Below, piece by piece: positions 44,191 through 56,526 of a DNA stretch of 64,000 bases (position 1 is the stretch's first letter; the number at the start of each line of letters is the position of its first letter). A program made the position numbers and the translations under genes. Source of the DNA: Agrypnia vestita (taxonomy: Eukaryota > Arthropoda > Insecta > Trichoptera > Phryganeidae); assembly GCA_016648135.1 (NCBI GenBank), contig JADDOH010002266.1, forward strand, positions 25,700 to 89,699. Direction: 5' to 3'. The notes below the pieces were generated by a model. That model had not been told where the DNA came from and did not search any database. It saw only the letters and a program-made list of their open reading frames with translations.

Positions 44191-46529
44191 TACGAACAAA
44201 TTAAAAATCACAATTCGAAGTATAGACTGTAAAAATTTTAAAATTAATAAATAGGAAATGAATAAATAATAAAGTATTAATATGAAAACAAATTTAAAAG
44301 ATAACTATTTGTGGATAGGACCTGGTTATTATAAAGTAATGGATGCACTAATTTAGTATTTAAAAAAAAGCACATTGTCAATGTTTTGATTTTTGGGGAT
44401 CGTGATAACTAGTAATTTACTAAATTAATATCTTATGTTCGAGTTACTTTTATTTATTATTTCAAGGATATTAGGATTTTAAAAATATTTTGTTTTACGT
44501 ATTTCGTTTGTGGAACTTGAATATTCCTGGTAGGATGATTGCGCGATTTTAAAGCTGAACATCGTCTGAGTGCATAATAATGCAAAATGTGTTCTTTATT
44601 CACTAAAATTTCACTATTTTTGTGAAGACAGCGCGAAACTGCGGCCAACCTCGTGACCAGCGGACGTCGGGCACTTTTTTCTGTTTATTTGGTGTTGCAT
44701 GTTGCGAGTTATAAAACCAACTCCAATAAAAAATAATAGGTAAAATGTCGTCGTCTCATTTATTGTTTTTTTTTTTGTCATTCTATACATAGTAGGATAC
44801 GCGAGTTAATTTATAAATAAATATTACCCACTCTATCCGTGTTATCTCCCTTTCAAAAGATAAATAATCGTTAAGGGGGTTGAACGATCCAAATTATCGG
44901 CCTTTGTAATGATCCCGGTAGCCAGTAGGGTATCCTAATCAAATCGAGCGGACTGTATTTAATGTCGAAATGATGTTCAATTAATATTATAAAGCATTTT
45001 ATTGTATTTCAATATAAATCGTTCTCCTGGTCACGGTAAGCACTGTGATGACCCAACTAGATAGTGGGTCTTCCTGACGTATTAACGAAGAATTTTGTAT
45101 TAATAATTTATTTAAAAGGCCGTTGCTTAATCGCCGCGAGTTGATATTTAATTTTAGCTATTACATTCAATTAATCTGCCAACTCCTGGCCGCGGCTAAC
45201 AATGTGATGAATCCTATGGGGTGACCCGTCAAAAATACGTCATGGAAAGTAATATTAAATAATATAAATTTCATTGCAATGAATAAAGTCATTTGCCGTA
45301 TGATGTTAGCGAAAATAGTTGTATGGCGCGGGTGGCAACGGCCGAGGTCGACAGATACGCTGTAACTATAAAAGGATCGCGGAATAAAATATTATACCTT
45401 CTTGAAATATTATAAATAATGTATCCTATACAATATTAATACTCTGCCTGTGCTAACTATACATTGAACTAAAATATATATTATTAACTGGAATTAATTA
45501 TTCTGTGAAAATTTCGCTTTTGAATGCAAAATTAACTAAAAATATTAACTAAAATATTTCTAACTTGCTGTTGAATATTACCTATAAAGATATTGACTAA
45601 AACTTTTGCTTTGAATGGAATATTAACTACTTCTCTCATCAAATATTATTCTGCAGCAAATATTCAATGAAATTATAGGAACTAAAATATTTCTATCATC
45701 TTGGGTTCGCATACTATATTGAAAATACCTAATGCCCTTTGCATTTACTAAGTATATTACCTAAATAGCCACAGCTATACCATCCTGTCCGTCAGGGACG
45801 AAACATGAAACACAGTTATATTCCTAAAAGTGCTACCTCTTACGCGACAAAAATACCTATTGCAGTCGGGCTATGAATATGAACTATTTCCGCCTCATAA
45901 TGGCGCCTGGAACCAATACTAAAAACCTCACTAGAAATAATAAATGCGACTAAATCTCGATAAATACAATATATACTATTCGTAATACGTCGTTGAATTG
46001 GCACATGATTCGTCTAATGGATGAAGGACCCCGTTGTGTATCGTAATAACTTCAAATTCTTTTATAGGAGCAGTGTGGAAACAATTGCATAATATTACGT
46101 AATAAAACATCTAACGAACCTAATAATCTATACATTTATGTTACAATAAAATACGTTCACTAGAAAGAATTCGTGTATTAGAAATAAAACATTTTCGATT
46201 GGAGGCAAACCAGTAAAATCGTTCGAACGGCGCCAAGGGAAAAATTCACACATTAAATAACATTGAAATTAATAATCATAAACACTTTGTATTAGCAAAT
46301 TCTTACCTTGAATGGTGTCGTCTTAGACGTGTATGAACCTGTTCATATTAATTGCGTGAGAAAATAATACATATATTTGCTATTTACGAAATCCGACATT
46401 TTTGAAGCGAAACTTCTTTATTAATAAGTAGACAAGGTCTCGGGGATGGTTTGTTCGAAAGGATTCTACAACAGCCCGTGAGTTTATATGAAATAATAGT
46501 TTCTTTGAATGCTAAATTTTGGTTTTTTA

Positions 46530-46815
46530 AACCCTCAGCATCTCTGCTGAGAGGGGTTGAGGCTCCGCGCCCGCCTAAACCCGGTGGCCGACTTCCTAAG
46601 TGACTAAACGGCCCCCCTTGTTCCTCCGGAACTTACTGCATCCCGAGACTCTATCTCTTCTTTACGAGATGTGATCCTGTGACGCCCCTCTTTTAGGCTT
46701 ATAATTGAGAAGGCCGTACTCTTTTGGTACGAGTTTCTGATGATGTGTGTTGTCTTGAGGCGCCTTTCTTTTAGGCCGGTGTTTGAAGAATCATGTACTC
46801 TTTTGGTACGAATTG
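46530..46815. repeat. Hairpin array, copy 2
   Basis: Same small hairpins as 36735-37020. GCCC-ctctttt-AGGC in this copy breaks one stem pair (GCCT in copy 1), so the hairpin is not strictly maintained. Confidence 0.5.
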
Positions 46816-46988
46816 ATGACGACATTAGCCTCCTTTGCGGGCATAGTCAGCGATGTTACAAATTATTGTGCAATCTCATTATGCCTTTTCAGAGCGGCGT
46901 CCCACGATTCTGCATCTTGCAACATTTACTTTGGACAAATGTTAGAGTGTTAGTAACATATTTATAATATCCCAGCTATTCCATATGA

Positions 46989-47201
46989 GTGAATGATTTT
47001 TATATTTATTCTGGCCCTGTCTTTCTTACAGAGGACGAAATAGAAGTTAACGTTTTCTATCAAGGTTTTACAGCATTCAAGCATGGAAATCCTTCCAAAG
47101 ACAAAGGGAACCTTTTTGTTGGTTTAAGTAGTTTGCGCCAGATGAGGTTAGGTGGTCGGTTTATTGACGACCCCGAGCAACAAGGAGGACCCCGCCTTTA
47201 A
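46989..47201 (+). other. Conserved open frame without ATG, copy 2
   Basis: Identical product to 37196-37408, with the same acceptor-like tract upstream. See that entry for the description; function unknown. Confidence 0.35.
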
Positions 47202-47689
47202 GGGGCCCTGCAGGGGCTTGTGCGGGTTCCACGCCCAAGTGCCGGCAATCATCCACCCCTCAGCCAGCTAGGCTAACATAAACCAGATATCCCCAATCTT
47301 TAGTTAGATCTCCCCATTCTGTCCTTTACTCGTCATTCTGAAGCCACTTATTAAGCTGAATATACCGAGGTACTCGATTCATAAAGAGTTAGTTGTAGAC
47401 CGAGTGTAATGATTGCGCAATACCTACGCAATACAGTAATTATTATAATGCTACTAAGTAATTCATATAGAACTCCGTGTATTCAATTTTCAGCATAAAC
47501 GGTATGAAATTCGCTTTGCATAAAAATACATCCGTTTGGAAGGAATTCTCGTACGATTTGAACCAATATCACACAAGCAATCGTGATATTTAATTACACA
47601 ATTATTCCGAACTCAAATATTCCCAAAATAAATACATTTCGATAGTGAAAATAATTAATCGATAGATAATATAAATGTGTTCCTTAGCT

Positions 47690-48415
47690 GTTACACAGTG
47701 GCGGTATGATCCTCTCTGCTACTGATGAATGGTAGATTCCTCCATAAGTCCGGGCAGCAACTCCGTCCGCAAATGCTGTTCTGGAACTCAGGGCTCCGTC
47801 GGTAGTCTGTTGGGCAGCGCTCCCGCTCGCAAGTCTGGTCTCGAACTGAAGGGGCTGAGTATTTCGTGTTCGCTCCTTTTATAGTAATGATTTCACCATA
47901 CCTCTGAAATCCACGCTAGTGCAGTGACTCATCCTATGCCCGATGACCTCACCGCCGGCGCTCGCCATTGGCCGGATTCAGTCAACAGGACGGTCGCCTC
48001 CGGCTCAACCCGTCGAAGGCAAAGCGCGCCTGTGATTGGTCCGTTTCGTTAAAATAATAGTAAAGCACCCGCTACACGCGAGACTTGCTGTTCCGATTCA
48101 TAAATAATAAAGGCTCGTTCGCACCTACTCACAAGGTCGAGTCTATTAGGATTGGCAAACGATATTAATTTAACACAGAATTATATCTATGGTATAATAA
48201 AGATCTAAGAAATATTACTTGTATAGCTGAATATTCAATATTTTGTTAGCCTCTTGTAATACATAGAATCTTAAGAAGAAATATATCAGGCTTTTACTTT
48301 TAAACGATTCCAAACAGAAGAAATATATTTTTGATGTCCATACTTGACTTTTTTGAATATTATTATTTTAAGATTTTCTAAATTTATTAAATCTATCTCT
48401 ATGTCGACCATCACA
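47690..48415 (-). promoter_or_regulatory. LTR-like terminus with core promoter, copy 2
   Basis: TATAAAA (47883-47877) and the TCAG initiator are kept at the same spacing as in copy 1. A T-for-A change at 47864 lies between them, and one ATAGT-to-ATAGTA-type change lies in the upstream part. Confidence 0.5.
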
Positions 48416-48613
48416 CCTTATTCTGAAATAAGTAATATTGTTATTTTTGTACCTTGAAAGTTATTATATAACATTGTAAAGCCGCCAATTTAGACGTTTT
48501 AAGTTTGACAGGTTTCAAATTAATAAATTCAATGAAACAGAAAGCTTTAAAACGTAAACAAACATTAAAATTTTCACAATAATGAATAATTAGCTCTCTA
48601 ATACATCGAATTC

Positions 48614-49021
48614 TTCTTCTTCTTCTTCTGCTTCATCTAGGACTGCGTCCTGTCATTGCTCGGAGCCTGTTCCTGGGATACGATGTCCAGCTATCTCGCC
48701 ATCTTTTATGCGGTCTTCCTGGGAGTCTGGTACCAGACGGCAGCTTGTTCGCTGCTATGCTCACTACTCTCTCAGTACAAGCTCTCTCCACATGATCTCT
48801 CCAGTAGCGTCTTCTAGATCTTCCCCATCGGACAATATCCTCGACGTCACAGGTCCTTCGTATTTCGGAATTCCTCACTCGGTCTCGGATTGTCAGTCCC
48901 GCAGTGGGTCGGAGAGTCTTCATCTCAGTTATTCTTAGGAGATTTTTTGTTCTGGTAGTGTCGGCCCTTGTCTCGATACCGTACGTCATGATTGGGCGGA
49001 CACAGGTCTTGTATATCTTCA
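48614..49021 (-). mobile_element. 5'-truncated LINE insertion, (GAA)n tail
   Basis: Flanked by the 11-bp direct repeat ACATCGAATTC (48603-48613 and 49022-49032). The minus strand encodes a LINE ORF2 C-terminus: KIYKTCVRPIMTYGIETRAD, LRITEMKTLRPTAGLTIRDR, VEDIVRWGRSRRRYWRDH and LPGRPHKRWRDSW. It then runs into a (GAA)n tail. The 154-codon ORF (48633-49097) also takes in 5' flanking DNA beyond 49021. Same family as 5698-6010. Confidence 0.85.
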
Positions 49022-49032
49022 ACATCGAATTC

Positions 49033-50460
49033 AATAATTTTAAACTCGTCAAAGTTAAAACGTCAAAATTAGCGGTATTACAATGATATAAAATCAAGAT
49101 ATAGAAATATCAATATTGCATTATCCAATTATTCTTTAGAGCTTGTGTATTTAGTTAAAATAATAAACAGTTTAATATTTTAAAGTTAGTAGCAAAATAT
49201 TTAAATAAGTAACAGTTAATTAATTATAAAATTTTTTCAATGCACATTGAATGCACATTCAAATGCACATTGATACACAGTCAAAAACGCTGTATTTTAT
49301 AGTGTAGATTTTTTTCTTTATTTTTGTTTGTCAAGCTCCCTTTTCTCCCGACATGTGTGATTTTTGACTATTTATCGGGTTAAAAATTCTACTGAAAGAG
49401 ACTCGATTGGAATTAACAGAATAAATACGTTACTCGGAACGCAGCGGTGCAGCTGAACATCATTGCTAAAGATGCGCTGCAGAAGTGCTTCCAACAATGA
49501 CCACCATTTTTATAATCTGAATCCTAGGTAACATCGGCATGGCTGCTAATGATTTTATATGAACCAAGAACATAGAATAAATATGACTTGCGTTTTTCTT
49601 TTTTTTTTTAAATTTATTCGAAGAGGTCGGCGGTGTAAAAGTAGAATATTATCCGGCATTTATGAAAATACAACCATTAACTTAGAAAATGTAGCTGTGA
49701 AACTCAATAAAAATAAAATAAGTATCTTTTTCAAATATATAAAATGCAGAACCCCTTTCTTTTGAATTTTCATTTCGTTCTCTTCCACCATCTATCAGAA
49801 GTCGCCAATGGAGAATATTATTGGCACGAGGAAGACCACTAGTCTAATCTAAATTTGATAATTAATAATTATTTAAAGAAGTGCTTATATATAAAAAGAA
49901 AACAGTCATGTAAGTTTATTCTATGAAAGCACATTAAGAAATATTTGCATATGTGACGCATGCATTAAGTAGGTACTGATTTATGTCTCCTTTTAATAAA
50001 AAAAACTTTTAAATTTATTTAATGAAAACACGTTTTATTCTTAGTTGTATGACATTATTAAGATTAATTTTTTTAAAGTTTTCATAACAAAAAAGAAAAT
50101 ATTTCCGATTTAATAAATAATAGACAAAGGCATATCCTAGCATGTGTTTTGTATTATTTTGAGATTCATTGTAGTATTATATTGATAGTTATTATAAAAG
50201 CTGAATTATATTGTTATTTAAAAGTTAAAAAGCATCCAAATTTTTTGTAGTAAAAGGTTAAAATGGCAAAATTACGGCTTGGAGAAGATCCGAATTCGTA
50301 CCCTGGTAGTAACTATGTGCACATTTTTTCGAAAGTTAATTTTTTCAGTGTGCATTTTTCTTTTTTTTTAATAAAGATGCAAACACGGAATACGTGTAAC
50401 ATCAATATTCTTAATATTTTCAAACTAAGGTAAACGCTTGTATTATGAAAATAGGCCTGA
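49033..50460. other. AT-rich noncoding sequence
   Basis: Nothing recognised; ORFs at 49559-49765 and 50313-50546 are unsupported (the latter overlaps the SINE head below). Confidence 0.4.
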
Positions 50461-50461
50461 T

Positions 50462-50547
50462 TTGCTGGTCTGGACTGAGGTTCGAACCCAGCGATCTTTG
50501 GATCACGAGGCGAGAGTCCTAACCACAAGGCCAACGATCTACTCATT
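50462..50547 (-). repeat. tRNA-derived SINE head or tRNA pseudogene
   Basis: On the minus strand, GGCCTTGTGGTTAGGACTC carries an A-box-like TGTGGTTAGGA. GGGTTCGAACCTC is a perfect B box (GGTTCGAACC) about 35 bp downstream. No proper anticodon or acceptor stems form, so it is not a working tRNA. AT-rich sequence follows at the 3' side. Confidence 0.6.
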
Positions 50548-50859
50548 AATTCATCTAATTTGATTTAATTTGTTTTTTGTTATTGATAAACATTAAAAAA
50601 TCTATGCATCAAAAAATAAACTGTCACCATGTTAGTACAATCACGTTATCGATTACGCCACAGTAAATTTAAAGTATAAAATGACATCGAATTTACTATT
50701 TTTTTATTTATGTCTCGTAGCTAATAGTAGAAACTGCAAGGGTTTTGAATAGCGTTTTAAAGATGATAAATAATCTATTTTACATTTAGTTTTGAAGAGA
50801 AAGTATTTTTACACTTAGGGTGAAATTTCGTCATCAGAGTATTCACTTTTTTTTAATAT
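50548..50859. other. AT-rich noncoding sequence
   Basis: Left flank of the solo LTR; nothing recognised. Confidence 0.4.
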
Positions 50860-51446
50860 TGTAACAAGATTATAAAACAAATTTACTCACTGTCCGAATT
50901 CCTATTAATATGTAACTATGGAAACATCGGGAACGATCTACAGAAATCTAGGATTATCTACAGCATTCGGGAAGCGTCTACAGTCATTTGGAATAGCCTA
51001 GAAGCAACGGGAACTTTCTCCTAAACACTGGAATAATTAAGGAGGTTTGATAATCCAGCGTTTGGGTATAAATGGTACGGATTTATGCCGCCGAAGAGAT
51101 TTCTGTTTTTGACAGTTCGTTCAGTGCGAAGTACGTTTGAGGCGATGGCTAGTCAGAGTGATAGATATCGAGCGAAATAATAATAACTGGCGTTTTAAAT
51201 AAATGTTATAAATACTACTTACGAGAACGGACCATTCTAGAAGGCGATCAATAAAGTGTTACCCAGCGATAATAAAGTTTCATATACGAGTGATGTATTG
51301 CGAAATAGTGTGATTTAAAGAATAGAGTTAAATTTACGTTGTGTTAAGTGACTTTGACCATTAAATAATCAATTAATCACTAATGAATCAGTCGCTAATT
51401 AATTTCCAGTGTTTTCATTTTTCTCCCGCAGCCGCGACCCGTGACA
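50860..51446 (-). mobile_element. Solo LTR (family A)
   Basis: Minus-strand sense: TGTCACGGGTCGCGGCTGC at 51446 to CTTGTTACA at 50860, 587 bp. Flanks ATAT (50856-50859) and ATAC (51447-51450) are a 4-bp target duplication with one change. ATTTATACC near 51067 is the likely TATA box. Several GGAA/TTCC-type motifs occur upstream of it. Confidence 0.75.
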
Positions 51447-53448
51447 ATACTTCTGATCTATCGTCTGTAAATCTTTGAAGTATTATGGAAGTAATATATT
51501 TTATATCAAATATTTAAAATTCATTCACTTTGATACAGTCAAATAAAATAATTAGTACATTGCAAAAAAATCTGGGTTAAGTTTCTGCAAAATTTTAATA
51601 ATTTTATTTGACTGTTATCAAAGCGAACGAATTTTTAATTTTAAATAAACGTTTCTTTAATGATGCTGTAACATTTTGCGTTTTGATTAGGATTTACATT
51701 ACACCCAAAGTGTAAAGAATATTTTCTTTTCAAAATTAAATGAAGAAAACTCCCCCGAAATTTTTGCTGTTAGCTACGAAGCACCCTGTATACATAGTAT
51801 CTTTTTATTTTTAAGTGAGATGTTTATTATTGTATTATAACAGTAAAAATATAATTTAATTTCATCCAAATGTTTTGTGAATATTATATAATTATAACTT
51901 TTTCAATAATAGCAAAATAACTTTGAACCAACATTATAAATATAAAATACTTTGTATAAAATTACTATTATTTGAATAATAAAAATATTTTGGGTCCAAA
52001 AGTCCCTTGATAAGGTTACAAAAAAATTGGAAGTAAAGAATACTAAAAATTAAAATTGGAAGTAAAGAAATTAACAAAAACAAAAATTAATATATGGGAT
52101 TTGAATGACTAGAAAGGAACTAATGGGTTTGGTTGCTTATAATATTTATCTTGCTATGACTTTCTAATATATAAAATTTCTTATTTATCTTACTTTCAAC
52201 CTATATCGTTAGCATTTAAAATTTCTTAACCGTTTTTAATGTCAAAATAATGATTTGTGATAATAATAGTTGATTAGAAAATTCGAAATATCTACCCCTC
52301 AATTATAAAATCAACATCTCTAAAAGTTTTACCATTGGCCTCGAAACACCTTGAATAATAAATAACTGGTGGTTTTGTACAAAGTAATTTCTTTTAATTA
52401 GTACATGTAAATATAAAATAAAACTTTATTTTATGGAGCCACCGACACACACATCGAATTAACTGCACAATAAAAGTTTAATGACAATTTCGCCTGTTTA
52501 CTTACGACTTTCAATTTGCAGGGACAAATTGCATTTTTCATATTGCACATTGCATCAGTGTGCAGCGCTCACCACTGCGTTAGTTAATAACGAGTTGTAT
52601 GGATGGAAAAATCAGCGAGTCACATTAATATTCGTCAAAAAGAGGGCACATGTCGAAACAGAATGCACAGCTCGAATAACATTTAGGAGAAATAATTAAT
52701 GCTTAGTACCTTTTGATGAGAATGCAAGAAACTTGCTGAGGTATTAGTGTGATTAAGGACTTACCACGTTAGAGAACGCGACCGTAACTTAAACTAGAGG
52801 ACAATTGTGGGAGGAGGTTTGGGCTGTGGGAGGTGGGTTTTAGTAAACCCATCCTTTGTTTGGGGTTCTTTGAGAGCGTAAACACACATAAAACTTAAAT
52901 ATTCATAGAAAATCTTACATGATTACAATGACGGAGGATGTGAAAAGTTATGATGACTAGAATGAAACTGTTTTGCAAAGTTCCTATAATTTGTAATGTT
53001 TCAGCGTAAATTTTTAAGTTGTGTAATATCTAACCAAATATTCTTATTTGTGGTAACTAACTGACATACCATCACGCCGTTTCACAACATACTGACAATT
53101 TAAAATTTTTGGAGTTTGAATTGAATACTGGAAATGATTAAAGCGCTAAATGGTATGATACGAGGTTAAAAGCGAATATAGTCTTTTTCGCTCTATATGT
53201 ACTTACACATATTTTATTTAATACTGATTACTACTACCTCACTATTTATAAAAAAAATTATGCGGCTCTCAGTACTTAAGCGATGTGCATTCCCATAAAC
53301 TAGGAAAGTAACACAAATAAGTGCAGTGTTCAATATATTGACTACTAATCTGTTTACTCATCTAAAAGTTTTTATTTTTGGCACTTAGTGCTTTATACAT
53401 TTCCAGTCTCCAATTGTACCTATAATTGTACCTATAAATACTATATAT
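51447..53448. other. Mostly AT-rich sequence; single-copy patch near 52430-52860
   Basis: The patch is slightly GC-richer and not repeated in the window. The ORF 52481-52699 within it (MTISPVYLRLSICRDKL..) has no recognisable domain or splice context and I do not call it. Confidence 0.4.
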
Positions 53449-54028
53449 TGTCACATGTCGTGGCTGCAGGAGAAATTAATGAAAACGCTGTAATTTAATA
53501 ATGGATTTATTACTTACTGATTAATTAATTAATCAAACGTACAAGGTCACTTAACACTATTCAACTTAACGATATTACTTAAATTAAACGGTTTCGTAAT
53601 TCACTCGTAAATAGACACTTTAAAATCGCTTAAGCACTTTATTCATAATTCACAAGAACATTCCACCTAATATCCGCATGTCTTATTTCGCTTCGGTTTA
53701 TTTCGCTACGTAAGAACTGGCCAACCTGGCCTTCGCAACTCGCGGCTACCTTTGCTTCCATGCTGCTGTGAAGCGCGCCCAAAAACAACAAACGTCCTTA
53801 CTCCCGTGTGCCGTATTTATATTGACTAATGCTGATATCGAAACCTCCAGACGTTTCCAGTGTTTACAAGAACTTCCTCGTGGCTTTCAGGTTTTTGAAG
53901 ATGTTTTTTGATTCCTCCCGTAAGCCGTAGATTACGCTAGGCCATCCTGGAATCTTCGGTAGTGTTGTGATCATTTCAAATAACTGTCACTTGACATGAA
54001 GTGCGTGATTTTTTTTAACCTCGTTACA
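53449..54028 (+). mobile_element. Solo LTR (family A)
   Basis: TGTCACATGTCGTGGCTGC to CCTCGTTACA, 580 bp, with a perfect ATAT target duplication (53445-53448 and 54029-54032). The TATA-like GTATTTATATTGAC near 53812 is in the same place as in the 518-1153 copy. It lies 2 kb from the reverse-oriented copy at 50860. Confidence 0.8.
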
Positions 54029-54269
54029 ATATATTAGATGTACATAAACGGTACGGTGTGAGTATAATACGGAGAGAGGCAATTTTTTGACGACTAAGTA
54101 TGTTTTTAGGGCCGTGTAGTAAAATAATATGCAATAATACATTAAGGGCTTACGTAATTATCACATTTCATGTTTTGTTAAGGGTAAGTTATTAAATAAA
54201 AACATTTCATTACATTTATATACTTTTTCACAGGTTTAAAGATTTCGAAAGGTACCTACAACCGAAATA

Positions 54270-54420
54270 TAATATTTTCGCTGTCTGCCTGTCTGTCTGT
54301 CGGTCCGTCTCGTCTAAAACTTGCTGGAATTAAAACAACAACGCGGATGCCCGATTGTGATGCGCAATCAGCACGCGGCTCAGGCAACAGGGTCGCCACA
54401 CAAAACTGAACGCCGGACCG
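54270..54420 (-). repeat. Dispersed repeat (family 3) end
   Basis: CGCTGTCTGCCTGTCTGTCTGTCGG is the inverse of the (GACA)n tail. It is followed by unrelated GC-richer sequence (CACGCGGCTCAGGCAACAGG). The ORFs at 54256-54574 are frame readings of this. Confidence 0.5.
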
Positions 54421-54699
54421 TCTTAAAATTACAGGAGCTTTGACAAGAAAATTGGACTTTATTTTCAAGACTTTGCACCAACTGATTTTCTTTTTTTTGG
54501 AATTTGGATAACTTTTTAAATGGAAACAATTTTAACACCGATGAAGCGGCGAAAATCGCTAATAAAGAAGTCATCGTCCCCAGGATTTCAGTTGCAAAGA
54601 CATCAATGAACTTAAATTAAAATTGTAAAAAGCATCGACAGCAATGGCCAATACATCGATTGATTAAATATATAATAAATGTATAATTAAATATATATT

Positions 54700-54785
54700 T
54701 AATACAAACAATGAGAAAGTAGATATGGAAATCTTTGGATGTTTTTATGGCTTTATAACCTGTCACATGGCTGGCTTAAGTGATC
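54700..54785 (-). repeat. Dispersed repeat (family 1) partial copy
   Basis: GAAAGTAGATATGGAAATC, TATGGCTTTATAACCTGTC and GGCTGGCTTAAGTGATCA are the inverse of the family-1 core. Confidence 0.5.
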
Positions 54786-54897
54786 AATAGTCCAGATGAT
54801 AATGGAATCCGAAACGTCGGCCAGAAAGGTCGTAAAAAAATGGAAGAATTTCTTCTAGAAAAACCAGAAGATTTTGAACGGCCGTGAAACCTAAGAA
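54786..54897 (+). mobile_element. Penelope-like terminal fragment with decayed hammerhead
   Basis: CAGATGA (54793-54799, one change from CTGATGA), a shortened stem II GGAA/TCC, and GAAACGTC (54811-54818). This is followed by CGGCCAGAAAGGTCGT, then GAAGATTTTGAACGGCCGTG and AAACC. It is the same order as the ends of the 56374-57358 element. The track ORF 54776-54961 is its inverse. Confidence 0.65.
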
Positions 54898-56358
54898 TAC
54901 TTCCAGTAATTATGATCCTAAAAAAATAAAACACACTCAAAGAAATGTATCCTAAATCCAACCTTAAATAATATAATGACGCATAATTTAAAATGACACT
55001 ATTTTTGGCATATTCTTCTTCTCTTCATTACATTCATATTCTTAGCCTTTCTTTTTCAGCCTTTTTCTCCCCACTGCTACATGCAGGCCTTTTTCATACC
55101 CTTTCATCCTTTCCTGTTTGTTTACGTCACATTATGATTTTTTTACTTGAAATAAATTAATCAAACCATAAATTAATTTTGCTTATTGCCACTTGATTAC
55201 GTTTAGGTACAACTCAAAAAAATGTACACAAAAGAAAAAATTGTATGAGTTTTTTATTAACTTGACAAAAAAAAGTGTATTTTTCGAAACCGATTGGTTT
55301 TATTAAGTGACAAAGAATAAAGTTATATTCTAAATTTGATTAAAGATGACTCATCTAAATGTTTTAAAAAAATAATTAAAATTTTTTAATAACTTGCTTC
55401 TATCATTTTCTAAACTTTTAAAAGGATTATTCTGCTACTCACAGGTAGCACATCATTTTTAAATAAAATATAATATTAAATCTTTTCTGCATAAAAATAT
55501 TTAATATAGTAAAATGATCTTTTATTTTTTGTTAAGTCATACATTTGGGCACGGTAATAATATATAAGATTAAAAATAAATTATTTACTCTGCTCACTGA
55601 TGTTCAGTTAGTAAATATGTCGTCCTTTATCTTCCTCGCATGCAACACCCGAAGGATGTCGTAATCGTTAAAGTGAAATGGAGCGGGAAAAGAATCCAAC
55701 TCAAATGGATTTAATATTTTTTTAAAAAAAATACACAAATTAATAAGAAGAAATACAGAATAATTTTATCAAGAAATCTTCAATTTGTTAAAAAAAAATT
55801 GTATCGGAATGAACATAATGCATTTTTTTTGTTTGAAAACTAATTTTTATTTTTTCCAAAAAAAAATTCGAAGCAAAAAATTTATAGTAAACAATAGCAC
55901 ATATTTACACAAATAATCTACGCTAAATCATAGATAAGGTTAATAGAAAGAATTGTGAATATTTTTAACACAATCGACTAAATAGTTTTTGAGATATCAC
56001 GCACAGGAGTCTGAAATACGGAGTTTCGAGATAAACGCAAAAATTAATGTAATCCGTAAACCTTGAGCCAGACTTTATTTTCGAACGGTTGTACCAGCAT
56101 TTGTTGAGTACATCGATGTAGGTGTGTGTGCGTGTCTGCGCGGATGTGTCGGTCAGGAGGCCGTACGAAACCGTGCACTTTTTGCATTGACGGGAGTGCT
56201 CGGGAAGACGCACGGTCGCGTGAGAAACTTACTATTGTATTCTACTGGAATAAGCGTGTGAATCAACTCTGGTGTATTATTGAGGAGACTAGACCCTTAA
56301 ACACAGTAAAACAAACACCACAGTGCTGTACGCAATTTAATTTATAAATTCTACGGCA
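54898..56358. other. AT-rich noncoding sequence
   Basis: Nothing recognised; opposing ORFs at 55965-56213 and 56126-56347 share a GC-richer patch and have no family match. Confidence 0.4.
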
Positions 56359-56417
56359 GTATATATACAATCTTCAAGTTTGTGTTTACTGGGGTATTAT
56401 GCCGTGTTGTTACGACC

Positions 56418-56475
56418 TTTCGGGCCGACGTTTCGGATCCCATTACAGGGTCCATCATCAGGGCTGACGTGTTGT
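56418..56475 (-). ncRNA. Hammerhead ribozyme motif in Penelope terminus
   Basis: Minus strand: GCC before CTGATGA (56455-56461), stem II GGACCC/GGG(A)TCC with one bulged A and loop TGTAAT, then GAAACGTC (56427-56434) and GGCC closing a short stem I. GTC is the cleavage triplet. ACGT is self-complementary, which allows a dimeric stem III. The core has no substitution. Confidence 0.8.
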
Positions 56476-56526
56476 CTTGAATGTTGGTGTTGTGGTTAAG
56501 TATCAGCTTGCAATACCGTGCCGAAG

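Larger units (their letters stand above)
44052..48415. mobile_element. 4.37-kb duplicated unit, copy 2
   Basis: Second copy in the same orientation, 9795 bp downstream of copy 1 at the left edge. The differences are scattered (for example ACGGCCGAGG for ACGGCTGAGG, and one A fewer in a run near 46103). That indicates a recent duplication or transposition, not an assembly repeat of identical sequence. Edges TGAAATTTATTTT and GACCATCACA are the same as in copy 1. Confidence 0.8.

Noticed and set aside
50462..50547. Functional tRNA gene
   Set aside because: A and B boxes are present, but acceptor and anticodon stems do not form; better explained as a SINE head or pseudogene.
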